Below, in pieces: positions 17,756 through 28,051 of a stretch of DNA of 64,000 nt; position 1 is the first letter of the stretch, and each line of letters begins with the position of its first letter. The notes under the pieces were generated by a model. That model saw only the letters and a list, made by a program, of their open reading frames with translations, was not told where the DNA came from and searched no databases. The stretch covers positions 930,001 to 994,000 of the forward strand of contig NZ_JAKGSB010000001.1 of the NCBI RefSeq assembly GCF_021568905.1, read 5' to 3'. Origin of the DNA: Zavarzinia marina (lineage in GTDB: Bacteria; Pseudomonadota; Alphaproteobacteria; Zavarziniales; Zavarziniaceae). The position numbers and the translations under genes were made by a program.

Positions 17756-17845
17756 TACATTGTATATGCCAATGGCGCCAACGGTGAGCCACGCGCAAGA
17801 CACGCACGGCGTCGCGGCCCGCGCCGGAAACCTCGGGAGAAGCGC

Positions 17846-18844
17846 GTGAGCATGTGGCTGGCAGCGGTCCTGATCCTGATGGCCGGGGCTGCCTTCGCTT
17901 TCGTGCGGGAGAAGCGGCGGCGGCGCACCCATCCGGTCGCCGGCGGCCTGAGGGCCGACGTCACCCTGCCCCACGACCAGGAATTCGAGCTCTACGGCAA
18001 CGCCTTCTCCCATTGCTCGCGGAAGGCCCGGCTGGTGCTGGCGGAATTGGGCATCCCCTATCGCCATCGCCACGTCGACCTGATCGAGACCGGCAGCTAT
18101 GGCACCATCGCCCCCGAGTATCTGCGGATCAATCCGGCGGGTCTGATCCCGGTCCTGCTGCACGGGGGCCATCCGGTCTATGAATCCGACGAGATCCTGG
18201 CCTATGCCGCGCGCGTGGCCGGCCCCGACGCCCCGCCGCTCACGCCGCGCGAGGACGCGGGACGGGCCGAAATGGCGTGGTGGATCGACTATTGCAGCCT
18301 GTCGAGCAGCGACCCCATGGGTGGCGCGGCCGAGCGCCTGGGGGCCTGCATCCCCGGCCTGACGCTGCCCCTCTTCGCCGCCATGATCCGCCATGTCCCG
18401 GCGCATCGGATCGCGGTCGGCCTCCTGTTCCATTTCGACCGCAAGCGCCCCGCCTTCTTCCTTCTGGCGCGGCTGCTGGGCATGCGCCTGGTCATGCGCC
18501 TGCCTCCGATCGCCGCCTTGATCGAGGCCGGCCGGGCCCCCATGCGCGGCCATCTGGAAAGGGTGGAGGCGACGCTCCGTGACAATGCCGGTCCCTGGCT
18601 GCTGGGCGCGCAATTCACCCTGGCCGATATTTCGCTGGCCTGTGCCCTGCTGCGCCTGGAAGAGACCGGCTGGCTCGCCCGCTTCGCCGCTGGCGGCGGG
18701 CTCGATGCGACACTCGCCTATTACGGCCGCGTCCGGGCACGCCCGTCCTGGCGGGCGGCGATCGAGGACATGCGCCACCCCCTGGTCGAGCGCGGCGTCG
18801 CGGACCTGCGCGCGAGCGCGCTTATCGTGGCGGAAAAGGGATAG
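17846..18844 (+). CDS. Membrane-anchored glutathione S-transferase-like protein
   Basis: A protein of about 332 residues with an N-terminal hydrophobic segment (MWLAAVLILMAGAAFAFV) followed by RRRRR, predicting a membrane anchor with a cytoplasmic body. The body is GST-like: thioredoxin-fold ELYGNAFSHCSRKARLVLAE (Ser/Cys active-site region), NPAGLIPVLL with its cis-proline, YESDEILAYAA, and a helical C-terminal domain with PWLLGAQFTLADISLACALL. Anchored GSTs are uncommon. GTG at 17846 is chosen because GGGAGA lies 5 nt upstream; ATG at 17852 is the alternative. Confidence 0.75.
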   Translation: MSMWLAAVLILMAGAAFAFVREKRRRRTHPVAGGLRADVTLPHDQEFELYGNAFSHCSRKARLVLAELGIPYRHRHVDLIETGSYGTIAPEYLRINPAGLIPVLLHGGHPVYESDEILAYAARVAGPDAPPLTPREDAGRAEMAWWIDYCSLSSSDPMGGAAERLGACIPGLTLPLFAAMIRHVPAHRIAVGLLFHFDRKRPAFFLLARLLGMRLVMRLPPIAALIEAGRAPMRGHLERVEATLRDNAGPWLLGAQFTLADISLACALLRLEETGWLARFAAGGGLDATLAYYGRVRARPSWRAAIEDMRHPLVERGVADLRASALIVAEKG

Positions 18845-18920
18845 TGGTGAGCCGGGTGGGAATCGAACCCACGACCACATGATTAAAAGTCACGTGCTCT
18901 ACCGACTGAGCTACCGGCTC
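18845..18920 (-). tRNA. tRNA-Lys (anticodon UUU)
   Basis: A 76-nt cloverleaf with encoded CCA. The acceptor strands GAGCCGG and CCGGCTC pair with discriminator A; the anticodon arm CGTGA-CTTTTAA-TCATG carries anticodon TTT; the T arm reads GTGGG-TTCGATT-CCCAC. It lies immediately after the GST-like gene on the opposite strand. Confidence 0.97.
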
Positions 18921-18987
18921 ACGCAATCGGGGCCCGGATTCGCCCGGGCCCGAGGGGGCGCACCATAGAGGCGGGGCGCGGGGAAGG

Positions 18988-20115
18988 TCAATAGTCGGCC
19001 TCGCCCCTGCCGTGGGCCTCTACGAAGGCGTCGAGACGGCCCCGGCGGATGGCGCTGCGCAGGCCCGCCATCAGGTCCTGATAGTGCTGGAGATTGTGGG
19101 CGGTCATCAGCATGGCGCCCAGGATCTCCTGTGATTTCACCAGGTGGTGGATATAGGCGCGGGAATAGTCGCGGCAGGCCGGGCAATGGCAGCGGGTGTC
19201 GAGCGGCGCCGGATCCTCGGCGAAGCGCGCGTTCCTGATGTTGATCGCGCCCTGGCGGGTGAAGGCCTGGCCGTTCCGGCCCGAGCGGGTGGGCATCACG
19301 CAGTCGAACATGTCGATGCCGCGCGCCACCGCGCCGACGAGGTCCGAGGGCTTGCCGACACCCATCAGGTAACGCGGGCGATCGGCCGGCAGATGGGGCG
19401 TCGTCGCGGCGATGGTCTCGAACATGACGTCCTGCGGTTCCCCGACCGCGAGACCGCCCAGCGCATAGCCCGGAAAATCGATCGCCACCAGACCTTCGGC
19501 CGAGGCCCGGCGGAGGTCGAATTCGGTGCCGCCCTGGACGATGCCGAAGATCGCGCGCCCCGGCGGCGGTTCGGACTTCAGGAAGGCGTCCTTGGAGCGT
19601 TTGGCCCAGCGCAGCGACAATTCCATGGCGCGCGCCGTCTCGTCCCGGCTGGCGGGCAGCGCCACGCATTCGTCGAGCTGCATGGCGATGTCGCTGTCCA
19701 GCAGGCGCTGGATCTCGATCGAGCGTTCGGGCGACATGGCGTGCTTCGAGCCGTCGATATGGGACTGGAAGCTGACCCCCTCCTCCGTGATCTTGCGAAG
19801 GGCCGCGAGCGACATGACCTGGAAGCCGCCGCTGTCGGTCAGGATCGGGTGGGGCCAGTTCATGAAGTGGTGCAACCCGCCGAGGCGCGCCACCCGCTCC
19901 GCCCCCGGGCGCAGCATCAGGTGATAGGTATTGCCGAGGATGATGTCGGCGCCGGCCTTGCGCACGACCTCGGGCATGCAGGCCTTCACCGTCGCCGCCG
20001 TGCCCACGGGCATGAAGGCGGGCGTGCGGATGACGCCGCGCGCGGTCCGGACATGGCCGGCGCGGGCCATGCCGTCGCGCGCCTCGACGAAGAAGCCGAA
20101 GTCGAGAGCGGTCAT
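18988..20115 (-). CDS. tgt: tRNA-guanine transglycosylase Tgt
   Basis: A 375-residue queuosine-pathway enzyme that exchanges guanine-34 for preQ1 in tRNAs with GUN anticodons. The nucleophile and base-recognition motifs are [11 protein letters not shown] and [17 protein letters not shown], and zinc ligands are in [18 protein letters not shown] (three Cys and one His). The substrate-binding IVQGG motif is present. The start ATG overlaps the queA stop by 4 bases, giving a queA-tgt operon. Confidence 0.97.
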   Translation of the reverse strand: MTALDFGFFVEARDGMARAGHVRTARGVIRTPAFMPVGTAATVKACMPEVVRKAGADIILGNTYHLMLRPGAERVARLGGLHHFMNWPHPILTDSGGFQVMSLAALRKITEEGVSFQSHIDGSKHAMSPERSIEIQRLLDSDIAMQLDECVALPASRDETARAMELSLRWAKRSKDAFLKSEPPPGRAIFGIVQGGTEFDLRRASAEGLVAIDFPGYALGGLAVGEPQDVMFETIAATTPHLPADRPRYLMGVGKPSDLVGAVARGIDMFDCVMPTRSGRNGQAFTRQGAINIRNARFAEDPAPLDTRCHCPACRDYSRAYIHHLVKSQEILGAMLMTAHNLQHYQDLMAGLRSAIRRGRLDAFVEAHGRGEADY

Positions 20116-21155
20116 GGCGCATCCTCCAGGCGGTCGATCAGGCAGGCGTCGCCATAGGAGAAGAAGCGGTATTCCGCCTCGATCGCATGGGCATAGGCGG
20201 CCTTCATGCGCCTGGTGCCGGCCAGCGCCGATACCAGCATGAAGAGGGTCGATTTCGGCAGGTGGAAATTGGTCATGAGCGTGTCGACGGTGCGGAAGCG
20301 ATAGCCGGGGGTGATGAAGATGTCGGTCCAGTCGGCGAATTCGGCGACGCTGCCGTCCGCGCGGGCCGCACTCTCGATCAGGCGGAGCGCGGTGGTGCCG
20401 ACGGCGATCACGCGCCGCCCCTCGGCCCGGGCCCGGTTGATGGCGCCGACGGCCTTTGTGCGCACTTCGCCCCATTCGGCGTGCATGCGGTGATCGCGGG
20501 TATCTTCCGCCTTCACGGGGAGGAAGGTGCCGGCGCCGACATGCAGCGTGACCATGGCACGTTCCACGCCCATGGCATCGAAGGCGGCGAGCATGCCGGG
20601 CGTCAGATGCAGACTGGCGGTGGGCGCGGCGACGGCGCCGGTCTTGGCCGCGAAGACGGGCTGATAATCGGTCCGGTCCTGGGCGTCGGGTGCCCGCAGC
20701 TTGGCGATATAGGGCGGCAGCGGCATGGTGCCGACACGGTCCAGCGCCGCCATCAGATCGGTCCCGGCGCGGTCGAAGGCCAGGGTGATCGGGCCTTCCG
20801 GATCCTTGGCGGTCACGGTCGCCGTCAGGCCGTCGGCGAATTGAACCAGGGCCCCCGGCTTGAACTTCCGGCCCGGTTTGGCCAGGCAATCCCAGGTGGA
20901 ATCGTCGAGGGCGCGGATCAGGTTCAATTCCACCCGCGCCTCGCCGATCGCGCCTTCGAGACGGGCCGGGATCACCTTGGTGTCGTTCAGGACCAGGAGA
21001 TCGCCCGGGCGGAACAGGGCCGGCAGGTCGGCGACGGTGAAATCGGCCAGGCCATCGTCGGTGATGCGCAGCAGGCGTGCCGCCTCGCGCGGGACGGCCG
21101 GACGAACCGCGATCCGCTCCGGCGGCAGGTCGAAATCGAAATCGGCGACTTTCAT
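20112..21155 (-). CDS. queA: S-adenosylmethionine:tRNA ribosyltransferase-isomerase QueA
   Basis: A 347-residue enzyme that transfers the ribosyl part of SAM to preQ1 in tRNA, giving epoxyqueuosine, the step after Tgt. Family motifs are [20 protein letters not shown] at the N-terminus, [26 protein letters not shown] and the C-terminal [18 protein letters not shown] at 21155 (MKVADFDF) is chosen over an in-frame upstream start because it matches the family. It overlaps tgt by 4 bases. Confidence 0.96.
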   Translation of the reverse strand: MKVADFDFDLPPERIAVRPAVPREAARLLRITDDGLADFTVADLPALFRPGDLLVLNDTKVIPARLEGAIGEARVELNLIRALDDSTWDCLAKPGRKFKPGALVQFADGLTATVTAKDPEGPITLAFDRAGTDLMAALDRVGTMPLPPYIAKLRAPDAQDRTDYQPVFAAKTGAVAAPTASLHLTPGMLAAFDAMGVERAMVTLHVGAGTFLPVKAEDTRDHRMHAEWGEVRTKAVGAINRARAEGRRVIAVGTTALRLIESAARADGSVAEFADWTDIFITPGYRFRTVDTLMTNFHLPKSTLFMLVSALAGTRRMKAAYAHAIEAEYRFFSYGDACLIDRLEDAP

Positions 21156-21179
21156 CTTCGCGCGCGCCCCTTCAAACGA

Positions 21180-21206
21180 CGATGGCCGGGAATCTCCCGG
21201 CCATCG
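21180..21206 (-). terminator. Hairpin between the cyclophilin and queA genes
   Basis: An 11-bp perfect stem (CGATGGCCGGG with its complement, 5-nt loop) directly after the cyclophilin stop in minus-strand sense. A short T-containing stretch (TCGTTTGAAG) follows. It could terminate or attenuate transcription before queA. Confidence 0.5.
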
Positions 21207-21228
21207 CAATCAATCGTGACGGCAATTA

Positions 21229-21765
21229 TTATTGCACGTCGGCCTGGACCTTCATCGAGATGATCTTGTCCTTGGGATCGGGCACCGAGCCGGACTGGCC
21301 GACGCCGCGCTTGATCTTGTCGACGAATTCCATGCCCGAGGTCACGCGGCCGACCACGGTGTACTGGCCGTCGAGGAAGCGGGCGGGCTGGAAGCAGATG
21401 AAGAACTGGCTGTCGGCGCTGTTCGGGTTCTGCGCGCGGGCCATGCCCATGGTGCCGCGCAGGAACGGCTCGTTGGTGAATTCGGCCTTCAGGTTCTTGC
21501 CCGAACCGCCCATGCCGGTGCCGGTCGGGTCGCCGGTCTGGGCCATGAAGCCCTCGATCACGCGGTGAAAGACGATGCCGTCATAGAAGCCTTCGCGCGT
21601 CAGTTCCTTGATGCGGGCGACATGGACGGGCGCCAGGTCCGGGCGCAGCTCGACGACGACGGTGCCGTCCTTCAATTCGAGCAGAAGGGTGTTTTCGGGA
21701 TCGGCGGCGGCCGCGGCAGTGGTCATGGCAAACATCGCTATCAGAATGGCAAACAGGCGCTTCAT
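21229..21765 (-). CDS. Periplasmic cyclophilin-type peptidyl-prolyl cis-trans isomerase
   Basis: A 178-residue protein with a signal peptide (MKRLFAILIAMFAMTTAAAA, cleavage near AAADP) and a cyclophilin domain: GFYDGIVFHRVIEGFMAQTG contains the catalytic Arg, followed by GTMGMARAQNPNSADSQFFI and FLDGQYTVVGRVTSGM. It would speed proline isomerisation during folding of exported proteins. It lies between coaD and queA on the same strand. Confidence 0.94.
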   Translation of the reverse strand: MKRLFAILIAMFAMTTAAAAADPENTLLLELKDGTVVVELRPDLAPVHVARIKELTREGFYDGIVFHRVIEGFMAQTGDPTGTGMGGSGKNLKAEFTNEPFLRGTMGMARAQNPNSADSQFFICFQPARFLDGQYTVVGRVTSGMEFVDKIKRGVGQSGSVPDPKDKIISMKVQADVQ

Positions 21766-21808
21766 ACCCCAACTCCTTCCAAAGGTCTTGGGTTAAAGGT
21801 CAAAAAAA

Positions 21809-22321
21809 TCAGGCGGATTTGAGGCTTTCGAGCTTCGTCTTCAGGCGCGCGGCGACGACCGGCGGCACGAAGGCGGCATAATCGCCGCCCAGCTTGGCGA
21901 CATCCTTCACGAGGCTGGAAGCGATCGCCTGATGCGCCAGATCGGCCATCAGGAACACGGTCTCGACCTCCGGCGCCATGGTCGCGTTCATGCCGGTCAT
22001 CTGGAATTCATAGTCGAAATCCGTGCCCGAGCGCAGCCCGCGCAGGAGGACGATGGCGTCGTGGGCGCGGGCGAAATCGACCACCAGTCCCTTGAAGGGC
22101 ACCACCAGGATCTCGGCATTGCCCGGCTTGCCCGCCAGATCGGCGACAAGTTCCTTCATCATGTCGAGCCGTTCCTCGAAGTCGAACATCGGCGACTTGC
22201 CGGAATTGACCCCGATGCCGAGCACGAGCCGGTCGACCAGCCGCGCGCCGCGCCGGATGATGTCGAAATGACCCAGCGTCGGCGGATCGAAGGTGCCGGG
22301 ATAGACGCCGACCCGCATCAT
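21809..22321 (-). CDS. coaD: Phosphopantetheine adenylyltransferase CoaD
   Basis: A 170-residue enzyme that adenylylates 4'-phosphopantetheine in coenzyme A synthesis. The nucleotidyltransferase motif is [19 protein letters not shown] (TxxH family signature), and [16 protein letters not shown] plus the C-terminal [13 protein letters not shown] are family blocks. The start overlaps the gyrA stop (ATGA), so it is translated from the gyrA transcript. Confidence 0.97.
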   Translation of the reverse strand: MMRVGVYPGTFDPPTLGHFDIIRRGARLVDRLVLGIGVNSGKSPMFDFEERLDMMKELVADLAGKPGNAEILVVPFKGLVVDFARAHDAIVLLRGLRSGTDFDYEFQMTGMNATMAPEVETVFLMADLAHQAIASSLVKDVAKLGGDYAAFVPPVVAARLKTKLESLKSA

Positions 22322-25185
22322 TCGGCGCCCTCCCCATCCGGCGACTCGGGACCTTCGGCCTCGGCGCCGTTTTCGGCCTCGGCTTCGAGATCGTCCTCGT
22401 CCTCTTCCTCGAGCCAGGTGACGGAGACCACGCTCTCGTCCTCGGCCGTGCGGAACAGGGTGACGCCCTGGGTGTTGCGGCCGGCCTTGCGGATGTCGTC
22501 GACCGGGCAGCGGATGACCTGACCGCCGTCCGTCACCAGCATGACCTGATCACGGTCGGACACCGGGAAGGCCGCCACCAGGGCACCGTTTCGGGCATTG
22601 GTCGAGATCGCCGTGATGCCCTTGCCGCCGCGCCGCGTCAGCCGGTACTCATAGGCCGAGGAGCGCTTGCCATAGCCGTTCTCGGTGACGGTCAGGAGAT
22701 ATTGCTCCCGCGCTTCCAGGTCGGCGAAACGCTCGTCGCTCAGGGCCACCTCGGCCCCCTCCTCGCCCTCGTCCTCGTCGTCGGGGGCGACGGCGTCCAC
22801 CGCCTCCTCCTCGCCGTTGGCGGCCTTGCGCTGGGCCTTCAGATAGGCGCGCAATTCCGCCGGCGTCGCCTCGACATGGTCGATCAGGGCCATGTCCACG
22901 ACCCTGTCGCCGTCGTCGAGGCGGATGCCGCGCACGCCGGTCGAATGGCGGCTGGCGAATTCGCGCACCTCATTGACCGGGAAGCGGATGGCACGGCCGC
23001 TGTTCACCGCCAGCAGGATGTCGTGGCGCTCGACGTCGCAAGGCGCCACGGCGATCAATTCGTCGTCCGCGTCCTCGCCCTCGAACTTCATGGCGATCTT
23101 GCCGTTGGCGCGCACGTCGACGAAATCCGACAGGGCGTTCCGCCTGATGTTGCCCTTCTTGGTGGCGAAGACGACGTGCAGCTTCTCCCAGGTCTCCTCG
23201 TCCTCCGGCATGGGCATGACGGCGGCGATGCGCTCGCCCGCGGTCAGCGGCAGGAGATTGACCAGCGCCTTGCCCCGCGATTGCGGCAGGCCTTCGGGCA
23301 GGCGCCAGACCTTCATCTGATAGGCGATGCCGCGCGAGGAGAAGAACAGCACCGGCGTATGGGTGTTGGCGACGAAGACGCGGGAGACGAAATCCTCGTC
23401 CCGTGTCGCCATGCCGGTCCGGCCCTTGCCGCCCCGGCGCTGGGCGCGATAGGCGGTCAGCGGCACGCGCTTGATGTAGCCGCCGTGGGACACGGTCACC
23501 ACCATGTCCTCGCGGGCGATCAGATCCTCGTCCTCCAGCTCGCCCGAATAGGCGACCACTTCGGTTCGGCGCGGGTTGGCGAATTCCTCCTTCACCGCCA
23601 TCAGTTCGTCGCGCATGACGCCGAACAGGATTTCGCGGCTGCGCAGGATCGACAGCAGATAGGTGATGCGCTCGCCCAATTGCTTCAGCTCGTCGCCGAT
23701 CTCGTCCCGGCCGAGCGCGGTCAGGCGCTGCAGGCGAAGATCGAGGATGGCGCGGGCCTGGACCTCGGTCAGGCGGTAGGTGCCGTCGACGGCACCCGGC
23801 TGCCCCGTCTCCTCGACGAGACGCAGCAGGGCGTCGACGTCGGCCACCGGCCAGTCGCGGCTCATCAGCGCTTCGCGCGCGCTCGCCGGATCGGGCGATG
23901 TGCGGATGACCCTGATCACCTCGTCGATATTGGCGACGGCGACCGCGAGGCCGGCCAGGATATGGGCCCGGTCGCGTGCCTTGTTCAATTCGAAGCGGGT
24001 ACGCCTGGTGATCACGTCCTCGCGGAATTCCACGAAGGCCTGGATCAGCTGCTTCAGGGTCATGGTCTGCGGGCGGCCGTGGTCGATCGCCAGCATCTGG
24101 ATGCCGAAGCTCTGCTGTAAGGGCGTGTGCTTAAACAGTTGATTCAGAACGACATCGGCGATGGCGTCGCGCTTCAGCTCGACCACCACGCGGACACCGT
24201 CGCGGTCCGACTCGTCGCGGATCTCGGCGATGCCGTCGATCCGCTTGGAGCGCATCTCGTCGCCGATCTTCTCGAGAAGATTGGCCTTGTTGACCTGATA
24301 GGGGATCTCGGTCGCGATGATGGCGAAGCGGTCCTTGCGGATCTCCTCGACATGGGTCTTGGCCCGCATCAGGACCGAGCCGCGCCCGGTGAGATAGGCC
24401 TGGCGCGCGCCGCCGGCGCCGATGATCAGGCCGCCGGTCGGGAAGTCCGGCGCCTGCACGATCTCGATCAGGCGCTCGATCGGGACATGGGGATTGTCCA
24501 TATAGGCGAGACAGGCATCGACCACGTCGCCCAGGTTATGGGGCGGGATGTTGGTCGCCATGCCGACGGCGATGCCGCCCGCGCCATTGACCAGGAGATT
24601 GGGGAAGCGCGCCGGCAGGACCACCGGTTCGCTGGCGCTGTCGTCGTAATTGGGCTGGAAATCGACCGTATCCTTGTCGATGTCCTCCAGCAGGGCATGG
24701 GCCGGCTTGCCCATGCGGATTTCGGTGTAACGCATGGCGGCGGGCATGTCGCCGTCCATGGAACCGTAGTTGCCCTGGCCGTCCAGCAGCGGCAGGCGCA
24801 TCGAGAACGGCTGCACCAGCCGCACCATGGCCATGTAGATCGCGCTGTCGCCATGGGGGTGATATTTACCCATGACGTCGCCGACGATGCGCGCCGACTT
24901 GCGGTAGGGCTTGTTCCAGTCGTAGCCGCTCTCGTTCATCGCATGGAGGATGCGGCGGTGAACCGGTTTCAGACCGTCACGGGCGTCCGGCAGCGCGCGC
25001 GAGACGATCACGCTCATGGCATAGGACAGATAGGACTGCCGCATCTCCTCTTCGATGGAGATCGGGGCGATGTCGGAACCCGGGGGAACGGCGCCGCCGG
25101 CTGTGCCGTCGGGCGGCAAACCGCCGCCGTTCGGCGGGCCCGCGTCCTGCGGTTCCGGCTGGTCTGCGGTATTGGGGTCGGTCAA
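22318..25185 (-). CDS. gyrA: DNA gyrase subunit A, with Met at the quinolone-resistance position 87 equivalent
   Basis: A protein of about 955 residues forming the breakage-reunion subunit of gyrase. Catalytic Tyr153 lies in AMRYTEIRM. The quinolone region reads [20 protein letters not shown]: Ser114 matches E. coli Ser83, but Met118 replaces Asp87. The C-terminal beta-propeller contains the GyrA box [11 protein letters not shown] and repeats such as RRGGKGI, with an acidic insert ([20 protein letters not shown]) and an acidic tail. No ATG fits the N-terminus; the TTG at 25185 gives [10 protein letters not shown] before the conserved [10 protein letters not shown]. An ATG at 25281 is possible but adds atypical sequence. 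Confidence 0.93.
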   Translation of the reverse strand: MTDPNTADQPEPQDAGPPNGGGLPPDGTAGGAVPPGSDIAPISIEEEMRQSYLSYAMSVIVSRALPDARDGLKPVHRRILHAMNESGYDWNKPYRKSARIVGDVMGKYHPHGDSAIYMAMVRLVQPFSMRLPLLDGQGNYGSMDGDMPAAMRYTEIRMGKPAHALLEDIDKDTVDFQPNYDDSASEPVVLPARFPNLLVNGAGGIAVGMATNIPPHNLGDVVDACLAYMDNPHVPIERLIEIVQAPDFPTGGLIIGAGGARQAYLTGRGSVLMRAKTHVEEIRKDRFAIIATEIPYQVNKANLLEKIGDEMRSKRIDGIAEIRDESDRDGVRVVVELKRDAIADVVLNQLFKHTPLQQSFGIQMLAIDHGRPQTMTLKQLIQAFVEFREDVITRRTRFELNKARDRAHILAGLAVAVANIDEVIRVIRTSPDPASAREALMSRDWPVADVDALLRLVEETGQPGAVDGTYRLTEVQARAILDLRLQRLTALGRDEIGDELKQLGERITYLLSILRSREILFGVMRDELMAVKEEFANPRRTEVVAYSGELEDEDLIAREDMVVTVSHGGYIKRVPLTAYRAQRRGGKGRTGMATRDEDFVSRVFVANTHTPVLFFSSRGIAYQMKVWRLPEGLPQSRGKALVNLLPLTAGERIAAVMPMPEDEETWEKLHVVFATKKGNIRRNALSDFVDVRANGKIAMKFEGEDADDELIAVAPCDVERHDILLAVNSGRAIRFPVNEVREFASRHSTGVRGIRLDDGDRVVDMALIDHVEATPAELRAYLKAQRKAANGEEEAVDAVAPDDEDEGEEGAEVALSDERFADLEAREQYLLTVTENGYGKRSSAYEYRLTRRGGKGITAISTNARNGALVAAFPVSDRDQVMLVTDGGQVIRCPVDDIRKAGRNTQGVTLFRTAEDESVVSVTWLEEEDEDDLEAEAENGAEAEGPESPDGEGAE

Positions 25186-25476
25186 ATGATGCGCTTGCGG
25201 TTTGCGCCGGTGATCGGCGTCTCGGAAGCAGGGCCAGGCGCCTCGTCCGTAACCGGAATGTAGCAACTCGGACGGCGCCATTGCCAGAGCGAAAAAACGC
25301 CCTACAACCCATTGATATCAAAAGTAAAATAAGCCCCCGAACCGCCTCCCCCCGCGACGCCCCCGGCACCGCGCCGAAGAATCGCCCGATCGGCGCCCTC
25401 GAGGGCCGGAGTCGCGTGCCCGACCGTGACAAGACGGGCCGCCGAAGGCCATAATCGGCGTCTGACCGGGGGCCGC

Positions 25477-26109
25477 ATGATCGAGACGTTTCTGATTTCC
25501 TTCACCACCTTCTTCGCCACCATCGGCCCGGCCGACGTCGCCGTCCTGTTCGCCGCCCTGACCGGCAACAACACGCCGGCGGAACGGCGCGGCATCGCCC
25601 TCAAGGGAACATTGTTCGCGGGCGGCATCATGGTGATCTTCGGCCTGATCGGCGATCCGCTGCTCCGCATGTTCGGGATCTCCCTGCCGGCGCTTCGGGT
25701 CGCGGGCGGCATCCTTCTCCTGCTGATCTCCCTCGACATGGTGTTCGTGCGCCATTCGGGCGGCAATTCGACCACCGACGAGGAAGAGGCGGAGGCGATG
25801 GACCGGCCGGACATTTCCGTGGTGCCGCTGGCCACCCCCCTGCTGGCCGGGCCGGGCGCCATCGGCTCCATCATCCTGCTGACCTCGGCGACCGACGATC
25901 CCCTGCGCGAAACGATGGTCTTCCTCGGCCTCGCCGCGGTGCTGGCGGTCGGTTACCTGATGATGCTGGCGGCGACGGGGGTACAGCGGGTGCTGGGCGT
26001 CACCGGCGTCCACGTCATCAGCCGCATTTTCGGCGTTCTGCTGGCCGCCCTTGCCGTGCAGTTCGTCTTCGACGGCCTGAAGACCAGCGGCCTGTTCAAT
26101 ATCGGCTGA
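25477..26109 (+). CDS. MarC family integral membrane protein
   Basis: A 210-residue protein with six predicted membrane helices: FLISFTTFFATIGPADVAVL, TLFAGGIMVIFGLIG, LRVAGGILLLLISLDMVF, PLATPLLAGPGAIGSIILLT, VFLGLAAVLAVGYLMML and VISRIFGVLLAALAVQFVFD. The paired glycine/proline motifs match the MarC family, once linked to multiple antibiotic resistance but of unproven function. The ATG at 25477 is chosen as the family start. It is divergent from gyrA; 25186-25476 has no other gene. Confidence 0.88.
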   Translation: MIETFLISFTTFFATIGPADVAVLFAALTGNNTPAERRGIALKGTLFAGGIMVIFGLIGDPLLRMFGISLPALRVAGGILLLLISLDMVFVRHSGGNSTTDEEEAEAMDRPDISVVPLATPLLAGPGAIGSIILLTSATDDPLRETMVFLGLAAVLAVGYLMMLAATGVQRVLGVTGVHVISRIFGVLLAALAVQFVFDGLKTSGLFNIG

Positions 26110-26221
26110 GACGCGAGAAAGCGGGTTGACACCGCGCCCCCTTCGCCCAATCTACAACTATGTAAATATAAGGCGCCGGTGCCGCGGGCACATGGGCGCC
26201 AGGGACCGAAGGACGCGACCC

Positions 26222-27040
26222 ATGGCCAGCCTGACCCCGATCACGCCCCGGAACATCACCTTCAAGGTCGATGGCACCAGGACGCTCTGGTGCGACGATG
26301 ACGCCGCCCGCACCGCTTTCTTCGACGGCCTGTCGATCATGTTCCCGGAGGGCGAGCGCTTCTTCATGGAAGCGGTGCGCGACAATGCGGCCGGCATCAC
26401 CGATCCCGCCCTGAAGCGTGACATCCAGGGCTTCACCACCCAGGAGGCGATCCACAGCCGCGAGCACATGCGCTACAACCGCATGCTGACCGAGCGCGTG
26501 GGCGAGGTCGTCACCCGCCTGGAAGACGCGGAAAAGAAGCGGATCGAGTTCGCGAAGCGGGTGATGGGCCCGCAACAGCGCCTGGCGATGACCATCGCGC
26601 TCGAGCATTTCACGGCGATCATGGCGGACCACCTGCTCCGCTTCCCCCACATGCTCGATGGCGCGGATCCGGAAATGGCGCGCCTGTGGCGCTGGCACGC
26701 GATCGAGGAGAGCGAGCACAAGGCCGTCGCCTTCGACGTCTACAGGGCGGTCTATCCCGGCCTCGGCGGCTATCTGCGGCGCATCTGGCTGATGCTCGTC
26801 ACCACCACCACCTTCACCTTCTTCATGTCGGTCCATATCAACGCCATCATGAAGGCGGACGGGCGCGCCACCTGGGGCAACCGCTGGCGGCTGGTGAAAC
26901 TGTTCTGGGGCCGCAACGGGGTGATCACCCGGACCCTGCCGTCCTGGCTCGCCTATTTCCGGCCGGGCTTCCATCCCTGGATGCACGACAACCGCGGCCT
27001 GGTGGACAGCCACCGCGCGCGCCTGGACGCGACCGCCTGA
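26222..27040 (+). CDS. PF10118-type predicted metal-dependent hydrolase
   Basis: A 272-residue protein with a ferritin-like layout: EGERFFMEAVRDNA, FTTQEAIHSREHMRYN, ALEHFTAIMADHLL and RWHAIEESEHKAVAFDVY supply repeated Glu and His-containing helices that would bind two metals. This matches the PF10118 family, annotated as metal-dependent hydrolases without firm biochemistry. A hydrophobic hairpin (WLMLVTTTTFTFFMSVHI) suggests membrane association. It appears to be a single-gene unit. Confidence 0.8.
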   Translation: MASLTPITPRNITFKVDGTRTLWCDDDAARTAFFDGLSIMFPEGERFFMEAVRDNAAGITDPALKRDIQGFTTQEAIHSREHMRYNRMLTERVGEVVTRLEDAEKKRIEFAKRVMGPQQRLAMTIALEHFTAIMADHLLRFPHMLDGADPEMARLWRWHAIEESEHKAVAFDVYRAVYPGLGGYLRRIWLMLVTTTTFTFFMSVHINAIMKADGRATWGNRWRLVKLFWGRNGVITRTLPSWLAYFRPGFHPWMHDNRGLVDSHRARLDATA

Positions 27041-27136
27041 CTCACCGGTCGGCGCCCGCCGCCACCGATGATTCACTTGGAAAATCCGAGTTAAACCCTA
27101 GGATGCATGGATCGCTATTCCAGGCGGAGTTGATCC

Positions 27137-28051
27137 ATGCGCCGATCGTTCACGCTGATACTGCCCCTGCTCGCCCTGCTGACGTTCCTCGGCGCGGCCC
27201 GCGCGCAGCAGCCGGAAATGAGCGACGCCGAATTCGAGCGCCTGTTCACCAGCCTGCGTTTCATCGAAGGCGACATCACACTGCGGGACGATCTGGCGAA
27301 TGTTTCGCTGACGCCGGATTTCCAATTCCTCGGAAGCGGTGACGCCCAGACTTTCCTGACCAAATTCTGGGGCAATCCCCCTGAAGCCAGTCGGGGCGTG
27401 CTGGGCTTGATCATGCCGGCGGAACCCCACCCCCTGTCACCCGATGCCTGGGCCGTCGTGATTTCATACGAGGCTGCCGGCTACATCAGCGACGGCGATG
27501 CCGCCGACATCGATTACGACGACCTCCTGCGCGACCTGCAGGAGGCGACGGAAGACGGCAATCCGGCACGCGAGAAACAGGGCTACGAGGCGATCCATCT
27601 GCTCGGCTGGGCCCGCGCGCCGCATTACGACCCCGCCACCAAGAAACTGCATTGGGCCAAGCGCCTGCGTTTCGGCGACGCCCCGGAAGAAACCCTGAAC
27701 TACGAGATCCGGATTCTCGGGCGTCGAGGCTATCTGGACCTCAACATCGTCGGCGCCATGGCGCAGTTCGAGGCGATCGACAGCCAGACCGATACGATCC
27801 TGTCCATGGTGCAATTCAACCAGGGCCATACGTATGCCGAGTTCGACCCGGAGGTGGACGAGACCGCGGCCTATGGCATCGCCGGCCTGATCGCCGGCGG
27901 CGTCCTGGCCAAGGCCGGCTTCTTCAAGGGCCTGATCGCCCTGGTCATCGCCTTCAAGAAGGTCTTCATCATCGGCGCCGTGGCGCTTTTCGCCGGGGGT
28001 TGGCAGATCTTCAAGCGTGTGTTCCGCCGCGGCGGGGAGACCGGCGTTTGA
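27137..28051 (+). CDS. DUF2167 family exported membrane protein
   Basis: A 304-residue protein with a signal peptide (MRRSFTLILPLLALLTFLGAARA), a periplasmic domain containing the DUF2167-like blocks GVLGLIMPAEPHPLSPDAWA, SYEAAGYISDGDAADIDYDD and ARAPHYDPATKKLHWAKRLRF, and two C-terminal membrane helices (AAYGIAGLIAGGVLAKAGFF, LIALVIAFKKVFIIGAVALF). The function is unknown. It is translationally coupled to a PrsW-like protease gene (TTGA overlap), suggesting a two-protein membrane unit. Confidence 0.82.
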   Translation: MRRSFTLILPLLALLTFLGAARAQQPEMSDAEFERLFTSLRFIEGDITLRDDLANVSLTPDFQFLGSGDAQTFLTKFWGNPPEASRGVLGLIMPAEPHPLSPDAWAVVISYEAAGYISDGDAADIDYDDLLRDLQEATEDGNPAREKQGYEAIHLLGWARAPHYDPATKKLHWAKRLRFGDAPEETLNYEIRILGRRGYLDLNIVGAMAQFEAIDSQTDTILSMVQFNQGHTYAEFDPEVDETAAYGIAGLIAGGVLAKAGFFKGLIALVIAFKKVFIIGAVALFAGGWQIFKRVFRRGGETGV

